A DNA stretch of 64,000 bases from Cherax quadricarinatus (GCF_038502225.1 NC_091298.1:46068234-46132233); one strand, 5' to 3'. Positions 49,901-63,107 are shown, numbered from the stretch's first letter. Made by a program: numbers and translations. Notes: a model not told the origin generated them from the sequence alone.

Positions 49901-52900
49901 GGTCTGATCCAGTGAGAGTGAGAGGTGAAGGTCTGATCCAGTGAAGGTCTGAGTGAGTGGTGAAGGTCTGATCCAGTGAGAGTGAGAGGTGAAGGTCTGA
50001 TCCAGTGAGAGTGAGTGGTGAAGGTCTGATCCAGTGAGAGTGAGAGGTGAAGGTCTGATCCAGTGAGAGTGAGAGGTGAAGGTCTGATCCAGTGAGAGTG
50101 AGAGGTGAAGGTCTGATCCAGTGAGAGTGAGAGGTGAAGGTCTGATCCAGTGAGAGTGAGAGGTGAAGGTCTGATCCAGTGAGAGTGAGAGGTGAAGGTC
50201 TGATCCAGTGAGAGTGAGAGGTGAAGGTCTGATCCAGTGAGAGTGAGAGGTGAAGGTCTGATCCAGTAAGAGTGAGAGGTGAAGGTCTGATCCAGTGAGA
50301 GTGAGAGGTGAAGGTCTGATCCAGTGAGAGTGAGAGGTGAAGGTCTGATCCAGTGAGAGTGAGAGGTGAAGGTCTGATCCAGTGAGAGTGAGAGGTGAAG
50401 GTCTGATCCAGTGAGAGTGAGAGGTGAAGGTCTGATCCAGTGAGAGTGAGAGGTGAAGGTCTGATCCAGTGAGAGTGAGAGGTGAAGGTCTGATCCAGTG
50501 AGAGTGAGAGAAGGTCTGTGAGGTGTAGGTCTGATCCAGTGAGAGTGAGAGGTGAAGGTCTGATCCAGTGAGAGTGAGAGGTGAAGGTCTGATCCAGTGA
50601 GAGTGAGAGGTGAAGGTCTGATCCAGTGAGAGTGAGAGGTGAAGGTCTGATCCAGTGAGAGTGAGAGGTGAAGGTCTGATCCAGTGAGAGTGAGAGGTGA
50701 AGGTCTGATCCAGTGAGAGTGAGAGGGGAAGGTCTGATCCAGTGAGTGAAGATCTGATCCAGTGAGAGGTGAACGTCTGATCCAGTGAGTGGTGAAGGTC
50801 TGATCCAGTGAGAGTGAGAGGTGAAGGTCTGATCCTGTGAGACTGAGAGAGAAAGGTCTGATCCAGTGAGAGTGAGAGGAGAAGGTCTGATCCAGTGAGA
50901 GTGAGTGGTGAAGGTCTGATCCAGTGAGAGTGAGAGGTGAAGGTCTGATCCAGTGAGAGTGAGTGGTGAAGGTCTGACCCAGTGAGAGTGAAGGTCTGAT
51001 CCAGTGAGGTCTGAGTGAGAGGTGAAGGTCTGATCCAGTGAGAGTGAGAGGTGAAGGTCTGATCCAGTGAGAGTGAGAGGTGAAGGTCTGATCCAGTGAG
51101 AGTGAGAGGTGAAGGTCTGATCCAGTGAGAGTGAGAGGTGAAGGTCTGATCCAGTGAGAGTGAGAGGTGAAGGTCTGATCCAGTGAGAGTGAGAGGTGAA
51201 GGTCTGATCCAGTGAGAGTGAGAGGTGAAGGTCTGATCCAGTGAGAGTGAGAGGTGAAGGTCTGATCCAGTGAGAGTGAGAGGTGAAGGTCTGATCCAGT
51301 GAGAGTGAGAGGTGAAGGTCTGATCCAGTGAGAGTGAGAGGTGAAGGTCTGATCCAGTGAGAGTGAGAGGTGAAGGTCTGATCCAGTGAGAGTGAGAGGT
51401 GAAGGTCTGATCCAGTGAGAGTGAGAGGTGAAGGTCTGATCCAGTGAGAGTGAGAGGTGAAGGTCTGATCCAGTGAGAGTGAGAGGTGAAGGTCTGATCC
51501 AGTGAGAGTGAGAGGTGAAGGTCTGATCCAGTGAGAGTGAGAGAGGAAGGTCTGATCAAGTGAGAGTGAGAGGTGAAGGTCTGATCCAGTGAGAGTGAGT
51601 GGTGAAGGTCTGATCCAGTGAGAGGTGAAGGTCTGATCCTGTGAGAGTTGAAGGTCTGATCCAGTAAGAGGTGAAGGTCTGATCAAGAGAGAGTGAGAGT
51701 TGAAGGTCTGATCCAGTGAGAGTGAGAGTTGAAGGTCTGACCCAGCGAGAGGTGAAGGTCTGATGCAGTGAGAGTTGAAGGTCTGATCCAGTGAGAGTTG
51801 AAGGTCTGATCCAGTGAGAGTTGAAGGTCTGATCCAGTGAGAGTTGAAGGTCTGATCCAGTGAGAGTTGAAGGTCTGATCCAGTGAGAGTTGAAGGTCTG
51901 ATAAAGTAAGAGGTGAAGGTCTGATCCAGTGAGAGTTGAAGGTCTGATCCAGTAAGAGGTGAAGGTCTGATCCAGTGAGAGTGAGAGGTGAAGGTCTGAT
52001 CCAGTGAGAGTGAGAGGTGAAGGTCTGATCAAGTGGGAGTGAGAGGTGAAGGTCTGATCCAGTGAGAGTGAGAGGTGAAGGTCTGATCCAGTGAGAGTGA
52101 CAGAGGAAGGTCTGATCCAGTGAGAGTGAGAGGTGAAGGTCTGATCCAGTGAGAGTGAGAGGTGAAGGTCTGATCCAGTGGGAGTGAGAGGTGAAGGTCT
52201 GATCCAGTGAGAGTGAGAGGTGAAGGTCTGATCCAGTGAGAGTGAGAGAGGAAGGTCTGATCCAGTGAGAGTGAGAGGTGAAGGTCTGATCCAGTGAGAG
52301 TGAGAGGTGAAGGTCTGATCCAGTGAGAGTGAGAGGTGAAGGTCTGATCCAGTGAGAGTGAGAGGTGAAGGTCTGATCCAGTGAGAGTGAGAGGTGAAGG
52401 TCTGATCCAGTGAGAGTGAGTGGTGAAGGTCTGATCCAGTGAGAGTGAGAGGTGAAGGTCTGATCCAGTGAGAGTGAGAGGTGAAGGTCTGATCCAGTGA
52501 GAGTGAGAGGTGAAGGTCTGATCCAGTGAGAGTGAGAGGTGAAGGTCTGATCCAGTGAGAGTGAGAGGTGAAGGTCTGATCCAGTGAGAGTGAGAGGTGA
52601 AGGTCTGATCCAGTGAGAGTGAGAGGTGAAGGTCTGATCCAGTGAGAGTGAGAGGTGAAGGTCTGATCCAGTGAGAGTGAGAGGTGAAGGTCTGATCCAG
52701 TGAGAGTGAGAGGTGAAGGTCTGATCCAGTGAGAGTGAGAGGTGAAGGTCTGATCCAGTGAGAGTGAGAGGTGAAGGTCTGATCCAGTGAGAGTGAGAGG
52801 TGAAGGTCTGATCCAGTGAGAGTGAGAGGTGAAGGTCTGATCCAGTGAGAGTGAGAGGTGAAGGTCTGATCCAGTGAGAGTGAGAGGTGAAGGTCTGATC

Positions 52901-55900
52901 CAGTGAGAGTGAGAGGTGAAGGTCTGATCCAGTGAGAGTGAGAGGTGAAGGTCTGATCCAGTGAGAGTGAGAGAGGAAGGTCTGATCCAGTGAGAGTGAG
53001 AGGAGAAGGTCTGATCCAGTGAGAGTGAGAGGTGAAGGTCTGATCCAGTGAGAGTGAGAGGTGAAGGTCTGATCCAGTGGGAGTGAAAGGTGAAGGTCTG
53101 ATCCAATGAGTGAGAGGTGAAGGTCTGATCCAGTGAGAGTGAGAGTTGAAGGTCTGATCTAGTGAGAGGTGAAGGTCTGATCCTGTGAGAGTGAGAGTTG
53201 AAGGTCTGGTCCAGTGAGAGGTGAAGGTCTGATCCAGTGAGAGTGAGACTTGAAGGTTTGATCCAGTGAGAGTGAAAGGTGAAGGTCTGATCCAATGAGT
53301 GAGAGGTGAAGGTCTGATCCAGTGAGAGTGAGAGTTGAAGGTCTGATCCAGTGAGAGGTGAAGGTCTGATCCTGTGAGAGTTGAAGGTCTGATCCAGTAA
53401 GAGGTGAAGGTCTGATCCAGTGAGAGTGAGAGTTGGTCTGATCCAGTGAGAGTGAGAGTTGAAGGTCTGACCCAGTGAGAGGTGAAGATCTGATGCAGAG
53501 AGAGTTGAATGTCTGATCCAGTGAGAGTTGAAGGTCTGATCCAGTGAGAGTTGAAGGTCTGATCCAGTGAGAGTGAGAGGTGAAGGTCTGATCAAGTGGG
53601 AGTGAGAGGTGAAGTTCTGATCCAGTGAGAGTGAGAGGTGAAGGTCTGATCCAGTGAGAGTGACAGAGGAAGGTCTGATCCAGTGAGAGTGAGAGGTGAA
53701 GGTCTGATCCAGTGAGAGTGAGAGGTGAAGGTCTGATCCAGTGAGAGTGACAGAGGAAGGTCTGATCCAGTGAGAGTAAGAGTCGAAGGTCTGATACAGT
53801 GAGAGTTGAAGGTCTGGTCCAGTGAGAGGTGAAGGTCTGATCCAGTGAGAAGTGAAGGTCTGATCCAGTGAGAGGTGAAGGTCTGATCCAGTGAGAGTGA
53901 GAGGTGAAGGTCTGATAGAGTGAGAGTTGAAGGTCTGATCCAGTGAGAGTGAGAGGTGAAGGTCTGATCCAGTGAGAGTGAGAGGTGAAGGTCTGATTCA
54001 GTGAGAGGGAGAGTTGAAGCTCTGATCCAGTGAGAGTGAAAGGTGAAGGTCTGATCCAGTGAGAGTGAGAGGTGAAGGTCTGGTCCAGTGGGGAGAGGTG
54101 AAGGTCTGATCCAGTGAGAAGTGAAGGTCTGATCCAGTGAGAGGTGAAGGTCTGATTCAGTGAGAGTGAGAGGTGAAGGTCTGAACCAGTGAGAGTGAGT
54201 GGTGAAGGTCTGATCCAGTGAGAGTGAGAGGTGAAGGTCTGATCCAGTGAGAGTGAGAGGTGAAGGTCTGATCCAGTGAGAGTGAGAGGTGAAGGTCTGA
54301 TCCAGTGAGAATGAGAGGTGAAGGTCTGATCCAGTGAGAGTGAGAGGTGAAGGTCTGATCCAGTGAGAGTGAGAGGTGAAGGTCTGATCCAGTGAGAGTG
54401 AGAGGTGAAGGTCTGATCCAGTGAGAGTGAGAGGTGAAGGTCTGATCCAGTGAGAGTGAGAGGTGAAGGTCTGATCCAGTGAGAGTGAGAGGTGAAGGTC
54501 TGATCCAGTGAGAGTGAGAGGTGAAGGTCTGATCCAGTGAGAGTGAGAGGTGAAGGTCTGATCCAGTGAGAGTGAGAGGTGAAGGTCTGATCCAGTGAGA
54601 GTGAGAGGAGAAGGTCTGATCCAGTGAAGGTCTGATCCAGTGAGAGGTGAAGGTCTGATCCAGTGAGAGTGAGAGGTGAAGGTCTGATCCAGTGAGAGTG
54701 AGAGGTGAAGGTCTGATCCAGTGAGAGTGAGAGGTGAAGGTCTGATCCAGTGAGAGTGAGAGGTGAAGGTCTGATCCAGTGAGAGTGAGAGGTGAAGGTC
54801 TGATCCAGTGAGAGTGAGAGGTGAAGGTCTGATCCAGTGAGAGTGAGAGGTGAAGGTCTGATCCAGTGAGAGTGAGAGGTGAAGGTCTGATCCAGTGAGA
54901 GTGAGAGGTGAAGGTCTGATCCAGTGAGAGTGAGAGGTGAAGGTCTGATCCAGTGAGAGTGAGAGGTGAAGGTCTGATCCAGTGAGAGTGAGAGGTGAAG
55001 GTCTGATCCAGTGAGAGTGAGAGGTGAAGGTCTGATCCAGTGAGTGTGTGAAGGTCTGAGAGTGAGAGAAGGTCTGATCCAGTGAGAGTGAGAGGTGAAG
55101 GTCTGATCCAGTGAAGGTCTGGTCCAGTGAGAGGTGAAGGTCTGATCCAGTGAGAGTGAGAGGTGAAGGTCTGATCCAGTGAGAGTGAGAGGTGAAGGTC
55201 TGATCCAGTGAGAGTGAGAGGTGAAGGTCTGATCCAGTGAGAGTGAGAGGTGAAGGTCTGATCCAGTGAGAGTGAGAGTGAGAGTGAGAGTTGAAGGTCT
55301 GATCCAGTGAGAGTGAGAGTTGAAGGTCTGATCCTGTGAGAGTTGAAGGTCTGATCCAGTGAGAGGTGAAGGTCTGATCCTGTGAGAGTTGAAGGTCTGA
55401 TCCAGTAAGAGGTGAAGGTCTGATCAAGAGAGAGTGAGAGTTGAAGGTCTGATCCAGTGAGAGTGAGAGTTGAAGGTCTGACCCAGCGAGAGGTGAAGGT
55501 CTGATGCAGTGAGAGTTGAAGGTCTGATCCAGTGAGAGTTGAAGGTCTGATCCAGTGAGAGTTGAAGGTCTGATCTAGTGAGAGTTGAAGGTCTGATCCA
55601 GTGAGAGTTGAAGGTCTGATCCAGTGAGAGTTGAAGGTCTGATAAAGTAAGAGGTGAAGGTCTGATCCAGTGAGAGTTGAAGGTCTGATCCAGTGAGAGT
55701 GAGAGGTGAAGGTCTGATCCAGTGAGAGTGAGAGGTGAAGGTCTGATCCAGTGAGAGTGAGAGGTGAAGGTCTGATCCAGTGAGAGTGAGAGGTGAAGGT
55801 CTGATCCAGTGAGAGTGAGAGAGGAAGGTCTGATCCAGTGAGAGTGAGTGGTGAAGGTCTGATCCAGTGAGAGTGAGAGATGAAGGTCTGATCCAGTGAG

Positions 55901-58900
55901 AGTGAGAGGTGAAGGTCTGATCCAGTGAGAGTGAGTGGTGAAGGTCTGATCCAGTGAGAGTGAGAGGTGAAGGTCTGATCCAGTGAGAGTGAGAGGTGAA
56001 GGTCTGATCCAGTGAGAGTGAGAGGTGAAGGTCTGATCCAGTGAGAGTGAGAGGTGAAGGTCTGATCCAGTGAGAGTGAGAGGTGAAGGTCTGATCCAGT
56101 GAGAGTGAGAGGTGAAGGTCTGATCCAGTGAGAGTGAGAGGTGAAGGTCTGATCCAGTGAGAGTGAGAGGTGAAGGTCTGATCCAGTGAGAGTGAGAGGT
56201 GAAGGTCTGATCCAGTGAGAGTGAGAGGTGAAGGTCTGATCCAGTGAGAGTGAGAGGTGAAGGTCTGATCCAGTGAGAGTGAGAGGTGAAGGTCTGATCC
56301 AGTGAGAGTGAGAGGTGAAGGTCTGATCCAGTGAGAGTGAGAGGTGAAGGTCTGATCCAGTGAGAGTGAGAGGTGAAGGTCTGATCCAGTGAGAGTGAGA
56401 GGTGAAGGTCTGATCCAGTGAGAGTGAGAGGTGAAGGTCTGATCCAGTGGGGGTGAGAGGTGAAGGTCTGATCCAGTGAAAGTGAGAGGTGAAGGTCTGA
56501 TCCAGTGAGAGTGAGAGGTGAAGGTCCGATCCAGTGGGAGTGAAAGGTGAAGGTCTGTGAGAGTGAGAGGTGAAGGTCTGATCCAGTGAGAGTGAGAGGT
56601 GAAGGTCTGATCCAGTGAGAGTGAGAGGTGAAGGTCTGATCCAGTGAGAGTGAGAGGTGAAGGTCTGATCCAGTGAGAGTGAGAGGTGAAGGTCTGATCC
56701 AGTGAGAGTGAGAGGTGAAGGTCTGATCCAGTGAGAGTGAGAGGTGAAGGTCTGATCCAGTGAGAGGTGAAGGTCTGATCCAGTGAGAGTTGAAGGTCTG
56801 ATCCAGTGAGAGTGAGAGGTGAAGGTCTGATCCAGTGAGAGTGAGAGGTGAAGGTCTGATCCAGTGAGAGTGAGAGGTGAAGGTCTGATCCAGTGAGAGT
56901 GAGAGGTGAAGGTCTGATCCAGTGAGAGTGAGAGTTGAAGGTCTGATCCAGTGAGAGTGAGAGGTGAAGGTCTGATCCAGTGAGAGTGAGAGGTGAAGGT
57001 CTGATCCAGTGAGAGTGAGAGAGGAAGGTCTGATCCAGTGAGAGTGAGAGGAGAAGGTCTGATCCAGTGAGAGTGAGAGGTGAAGGTCTGATCCAGTGAG
57101 AGTGAGAGGTGAAGGTCTGATCCAGTGAGAGTGAGAGGTGAAGGTCTGATCCAGTGAGAGTGAGAGGTGAAGGTCTGATCCAGTGAGAGTGAGAGGTGAA
57201 GGTCTGATCCAGTGAGAGTGAGAGGTGAAGGTCTGATCCAGTGAGAGTGAGAGGTGAAGGTCTGATCCAGTGAGAGTGAGAGGTGAAGGTCTGATCCAGT
57301 GAGAGTGAGAGGTGAAGGTCTGATCCAGTGAGAGTGAGAGGTGAAGGTCTGATCCAGTGAGAGTGAGAGGTGAAGGTCTGATCCAGTGAGAGTGAGAGGT
57401 GAAGGTCTGATCCAGTGAGAGTGAGAGGTGAAGGTCTGATCCAGTGAGAGTGAGAGGTGAAGGTCTGATCCAGTGAGAGTGAGAGGTGAAGGTCTGATCC
57501 AGTGAGAGTGAGAGGTGAAGGTCTGATCCAGTGAGAGTGAGAGGTGAAGGTCTGATCCAGTGAGAGTGAGAGGTGAAGGTCTGATCCAGTGAGAGTGAGA
57601 GGTGAAGGTCTGATCCAGTGAGAGTGAGAGGTGAAGGTCTGATCCAGTGAGAGTGAGAGGTGAAGGTCTGATCCAGTGAGAGTGAGAGGTGAAGGTCTGA
57701 TCCAGTGAGAGTGAGAGGTGAAGGTCTGATCCAGTGAGAGTGAGGTGAGGTCTGATCCAGTGAGATTGAGAGGTGAAGGTCTGATCCAGTGAGAGTGAGA
57801 GGTGAAGGTCTGATCCAGTGAGAGTGAGAGGTGAAGGTCTGATCCAGTGAGAGTGAGAGGTGAAGGTCTGATCCAGTGAGAGTGAGAGGTGAAGGTCTGA
57901 TCCAGTGAGAGTGAGAGGTGAAGGTCTGATCCAGTGAGAGTGAGAGTTGAAGGTCTGGTCCAGTGAGAGGTGAAGGTCTGATCCAGTGAGAGTGAGAGTT
58001 GAAGGTTTGATCCAGTGAGAGTGAAAGGTGAAGGTCTGATCCAATGAGTGAGAGGTGAAGGTCTGATCCAGTGATCCAGTGAGAGTGAGAGGTGAAGGTC
58101 TGATCCAGTGAGAGTGAGAGGTGAAGGTCTGATCCAGTGAGAGTGAGAGAGGAAGGTCTGATCCAGTGAGAGTGAGAGGAGAAGGTCTGATCCAGTGAGA
58201 GTGAGAGGTGAAGGTCTGATCCAGTGAGAGTGAGAGGTGAAGGTCTGATCCAGTGAGAGTGAGAGGTGAAGGTCTGATCCAGTGAGAGTGAGAGGTGAAG
58301 GTCTGATCCAGTGAGAGTGAGAGGTGAAGGTCTGATCCAGTGAAGGTCTGAGTGAGAGGTGAAGGTCTGATCCAGTGAGAGTGAGAGGTGAAGGTCTGAT
58401 CCAGTGAGAGTGAGAGGTGAAGGTCTGATCCAGTGAGAGTGAGAGGTGAAGGTCTGATCCAGTGAGAGTGAGAGGTGAAGGTCTGATCCAGTGAGAGTGA
58501 GAGGTGAAGGTCTGATCCAGTGAGAGTGAGAGAGGAAGGTCTGATCCAGTGAGAGTGAGAGGAGAAGGTCTGATCCAGTGAGAGTGAGAGGTGAAGGTCT
58601 GATCCAGTGAGAGTGAGAGGTGAAGGTCTGATCCAGTGAGAGTGATCCAGTGAGAGTGGAGAAGGTCTGATCCAGTGAGAGTGAGAGGTGAAGGTCTGAT
58701 CCAGTGAGAGTGAGAGGTGAAGGTCTGATCCAGTGAGAGTGAGAGGTGAAGGTCTGATCCAGTGAGAGTGAGAGGTGAAGGTCTGATCCAGTGAGAGTGA
58801 GAGGTGAAGGTCTGATCCAGTGAGAGTGAGAGGTGAAGGTCTGATCCAGTGAGAGTGAGAGGTGAAGGTCTGATCCAGTGAGAGTGAGAGGTGAAGGTCT

Positions 58901-61330
58901 GATCCAGTGAGAGTGAGAGGTGAAGGTCTGATCCAGTGAGAGTGAGAGGTGAAGGTCTGATCCAGTGAGAGTGAGAGGTGAAGGTCTGATCCAGTGAGAG
59001 TGAGAGGTGAAGGTCTGATCCAGTGAGAGTGAGAGAGGAAGGTCTGATCCAGTGAGAGTGAGAGAGGAAGGTCTGATCCAGTGAGAGTGAGAGGAGAAGG
59101 TCTGATCCAGTGAGAGTGAGAGGTGAAGGTCTGATCCAGTGAGAGTGAGAGGTGAAGGTCTGATCCAGTGAGATCCAGTGAGAGTGAGAGGTGAAGGTCT
59201 GATCCAGTGAGAGTGAGAGGTGAAGGTCTGATCCAGTGAGAGTGAGAGGTGAAGGTCTGATCCAGTGAGAGTGAGAGGTGAAGGTCTGATCCAGTGAGAG
59301 TGAGAGGTGAAGGTCTGATCCAGTGAGAGTGAGAGGTGAAGGTCTGATCCAGTGAGAGTGAGAGGTGAAGGTCTGATCCAGTGAGAGTGAGAGGTGAAGG
59401 TCTGATCCAGTGAGAGTGAGAGGTGAAGGTCTGATCCAGTGAGAGTGAGAGGTGAAGGTCTGATCCAGTGAGAGTGAGAGGTGAAGGTCTGATCCAGTGA
59501 GAGTGAGAGGTGAAGGTCTGATCCAGTGAGAGTGAGAGGTGAAGGTCTGATCCAGTGAGAAGGTCTGATCCAGAGAGTGAAGGTCTGATCCAGTGAGAGT
59601 GAGAGGTGAAGGTCTGATCCAGTGAGAGTGATCCAGTGAGAGGTGAAGGTCTGGTCCAGTGAGAGTGAGAGGTGAAGGTCTGATCCAGTGAGAGTGAGAG
59701 GTGAAGGTCTGATCCAGTGAGAGTGAGAGGTGAAGGTCTGACCCAGTGAGAGTGAGAGGTGAAGGTCTGATCCAGTGAGAGTGAGAGGTGAAGGTCTGAT
59801 AGAGTGAGAGTTGAAGGTCTGATCCAGTGAGAGTGAGAGGTGAAGGTCTGATCCAGTGAGAGTGAGAGGTGAAGGTCTGATCCAGTGAGAGTGAGAGGTG
59901 AAGGTCTGATCCAGTGAGAGTGAGAGGTGAAGGTCTGATCCAGTGAGAGTGAGAGGTGAAGGTCTGATCCAGTGAGAGTGAGAGGTGAAGGTCTGATCCA
60001 GTGAGAGTTGAAGGTCTGACCCAGTGAGAGTGAGAGGTGAAGGTCTGATCCAGTGAGAGTGAGAGGTGAAGGTCTGATCCAGTGAGAGTGAGAGGTGAAG
60101 GTCTGATCCAGTGAGAGTGAGAGGTGAAGGTCTGATCCAGTGAGAGTGAGAGGTGAAGGTCTGATCCAGTGAGAGTGAGAGGTGAAGGTCTGATCCAGTG
60201 AGAGTGAGAGGTGAAGGTCTGATCCAGTGAGAGTGAGAGGTGAAGGTCTGATCCAGTGAGAGTGAGAGGTGAAGGTCTGATCCAGTGAGAGTGAGAGGTG
60301 AAGGTCTGATCCAGTGAGAGTGAGAGGTGAAGGTCTGATCCAGTGAGAGTGAGAGGTGAAGGTCTGATCCAGTGAGAGTGAGAGGTGAAGGTCTGATCCA
60401 GTGAGAGTGAGAGGTGAAGGTCTGATCCAGTGAGAGTGAGAGGTGAAGGTCTGATCCAGTGAGAGTGAGAGGTGAAGGTCTGATCCAGTGAGAGTGAGAG
60501 GTGAAGGTCTGATCCAGTGAGAGTGAGAGGTGAAGGTCTGATCCAGTGAGAGTGAGAGTTGAAGGTCTGATCCAGTGAGAGGTGAAGGTCTGATCCAGTG
60601 AGAGTGAGAGGTGAAGGTCTGATCCAGTGAGAGTGAGAGGTGAAGGTCTGATCCAGTGAGAGTGAGAGGTGAAGGTCTGATCCAGTGAGAGTGAGAGGTG
60701 AAGGTCTGATCCAGTGAGAATGAGAGGTGAAGGTCTGATCCAGTGAGAGGTGAAGGTCTGATCCAGTGAGAGTTGAAGGTCTGACCCAGTGAGAGTGAGA
60801 GGTGAAGGTCTGATCCAGTGAGAGTGAGAGGTGAAGGTCTGATTCAGTGAGAATGAGAGGTGAAGGTCTGATCCAGTGAGAGTGAGTGGTGAAGGTCTGA
60901 TCCAGTGAGAGTGAGAGGTGAAGGTCTGATCCAGTGAGAGTGAGAGGTGAAGGTCTGATCCAGTGAGAGTGAGAGGTGAAGGTCTGATCCAGTGAGAGTG
61001 AGAGGTGAAGGTCTGATCCAGTGAGAGTGAGAGGTGAAGGTCTGATCCAGTGAGAGTGAGAGGTGAAGGTCTGATCCAGTGAGAGTGAGAGGTGAAGGTC
61101 TGATCCAGTGAGAGTGAGAGGTGAAGGTGTGATCCAGTGAGAGTGAGAGATCCAGTGAGAGTGAGTGAAGGTCTGATCCAGTGAGAGTGAGAGGTGAAGG
61201 TCTGATCCAGTGAGAGTGAGGTGAAGGTCTGACCCAGTGAGAGTGAGAGGTGAAGGTCTGATCCAGTGAGAGTGAGAGGTGAAGGTCTGATCCAGTGAGA
61301 GTGAGAGGTGAAGGTCTGATCCAGTGAGAG
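43986..61330. repeat. 29-bp array derived from the 23-bp unit
   Basis: Mostly 29-bp units with core AAGGTCTGATCCAGTGAGAG followed by TGAGAGGTG. This is the 23-bp unit plus a duplicated GTGAGA. Patches of 23-bp units and many truncated units are interspersed (for example 44680-46370, 48950-50000, 51600-51960 and 53100-54150). Long uniform runs occur near 46500-47630, 52240-52970, 56000-56440 and 57060-57720. A linked variant pair (AGAGAGGAAGG, then AGAGGAGAAGG in the next unit) recurs about ten times. Unit lengths 23 and 29 are not multiples of three, yet all minus frames are free of stops, giving frames of up to 3213 codons. These are artefacts of composition. Confidence 0.97.
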
Positions 61331-63107
61331 TGAAGGTCTGATCCAGTGAAGGTCTGATCCAGTAAGAGGTGAAGGTCTGATCCAGTAAGAGGTGATGGTC
61401 TGATCCAGTAAGAGGTGAAGGTCTGATCCAGTGAGAGTGAGAGGTGAAGGTCTGATCCAGTGAGAGTGAGAGGTGAAGGTCTGATCCAGTGAGAGGTGAA
61501 GGTCTGATCCAGTGAGAGTGAGAGGTGAAGGTCTGATCCAGTGAGAGTGAGAGGTGAAGGTCTGATCCAGTGAGAGGTGAAGGTCTGATCCAGTAAGAGG
61601 TGAAGGTCTGATCCAGTGAGAGTGAGAGGTGAAGGTCTGATCCAGAGAGAGAGTCCAGTGAGAGTGAGAGGTGAAGGTCTGATCCAGTGAGAGGTCTGAT
61701 CCAGTGAGAGTGAGAGGTGAAGGTCTGATCCAGTGAGAGTGAGAGGTGAAGGTCTGATCCAGTGAGAGTGAGAGGTGAAGGTCTGATCCAGTGAGAGTGA
61801 GAGTTGAAGGTCTGATCCAGTGAGAGGTGAAGGTCTGATCCAGTGAGAGTAAGAGTCGAAGGTCTGATACAGTGAGAGTTGAAGGTCTGGTCCAGTGAGA
61901 GGTGAAGGTCTGATCCAGTGAGAAGTGAAGGTCTGATCCAGTGAGAGGTGAAGGTCTGATCCAGTGAGAGTTGAAGGTCTGATCCAGTAAGAGGTGAAGG
62001 TCTGATCCAGTAAGAGGTGAAGGTCTGATCCAGTAAGAGGTGAAGGTCTGATCCAGTAAGAGGTGAAGGTCTGATCCAGTGAGAGTGAGAGTTGAAGGTC
62101 TGATCCAGTGAGAGTTGAAGGTCTGATCCAGTGAGAGGTGAAGGTCTGATCCAGTGAGAGTTGAAGGTCTGATCCAGTGAGAGGTGAAGGTCTGATCCAG
62201 TAAGAGGTGAAGGTCTGATCCAGTAAGAGGTGAAGGTCTGATCCAGTGAGAGTTGAAGGTCTGATCCAGTGAGAGTTGAAGGTCTGATCCAGTGAGAGTT
62301 GAAGGTCTGATCCAGTAAGAGGTGAAGGTCTGATCCAGTGAGAGTGAGAGTTGAAGGTCTGATCCAGTAAGAGGTGAAGGTCTGATCCAGTGAGAGTGAG
62401 AGGTGAAGGTCTGATCCAGTGAGAGTGAGAGTTGAAGGTCTGATCCAGTGAGAGTGAGAGGTGAAGGTCTGATCCAATGAGATTGAGAGTTGAAGGTCTG
62501 ATCCAGTGAGAGTGAGAGTTGAAGCTGTGATCCAGTGAGGTGAAGGTCTGATCCAGTGAGAGTTGAAGGTCTGATCCAGTAAGAGGTGAAGGTCTGATCC
62601 AGTGAGTGAGAGTTGAAGGTCTGATCCAGTGAGAGCTGAAGGTCTGATCCAGTGAGAAGAGTTGAAGGTCTGATCCATTGAGAGTTGAAGGTCTGATCCA
62701 GTGAGAGTGAGAGGTGAAGGTCTGATCCAGTGAGAGGTGAAGGTCTGATCCAGTGAGAGGTGAAGGTCTGATCCAGTGAGAGTTGAAGGTCTGATCCAGT
62801 GAGAGTTGAAGGTCTGATCCATTGAGAATTGAAGGTCTGATCCAGTGAGAGTTGAAGGTCTGATCCAGTGAGAGTGAGAGTTGAAGGTCTGATCCAGTGA
62901 GAGGTGAAGGTCTGATCCAGTGAGAGGTGAAGGTCTGATCCAGTAAGAGGTGAAGGTCTGATCCAGTAAGAGGTGAAGGTCTGATCCAGTAAGAGGTGAA
63001 GGTCTGATCCAGTAAGAGGTGAAGGTCTGATCCAGTAAGAGGTGAAGGTCTGATCCAGTAAGAGGTGAAGGTCTGATCCAGTAAGAGGTGAAGGTCTGAT
63101 CCAGTAA
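61331..63107. repeat. 23-bp-rich right end of the 23/29-bp array
   Basis: The array returns mainly to 23-bp units, many with CCAGTAAGAGG in place of CCAGTGAGAGG. The last eight or so units (62935-63107) are uniform CCAGTAAGAGG. Odd units lie near 62525, 62655 and 62692. The array ends at CCAGTAATAGTCACAC. Confidence 0.93.
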
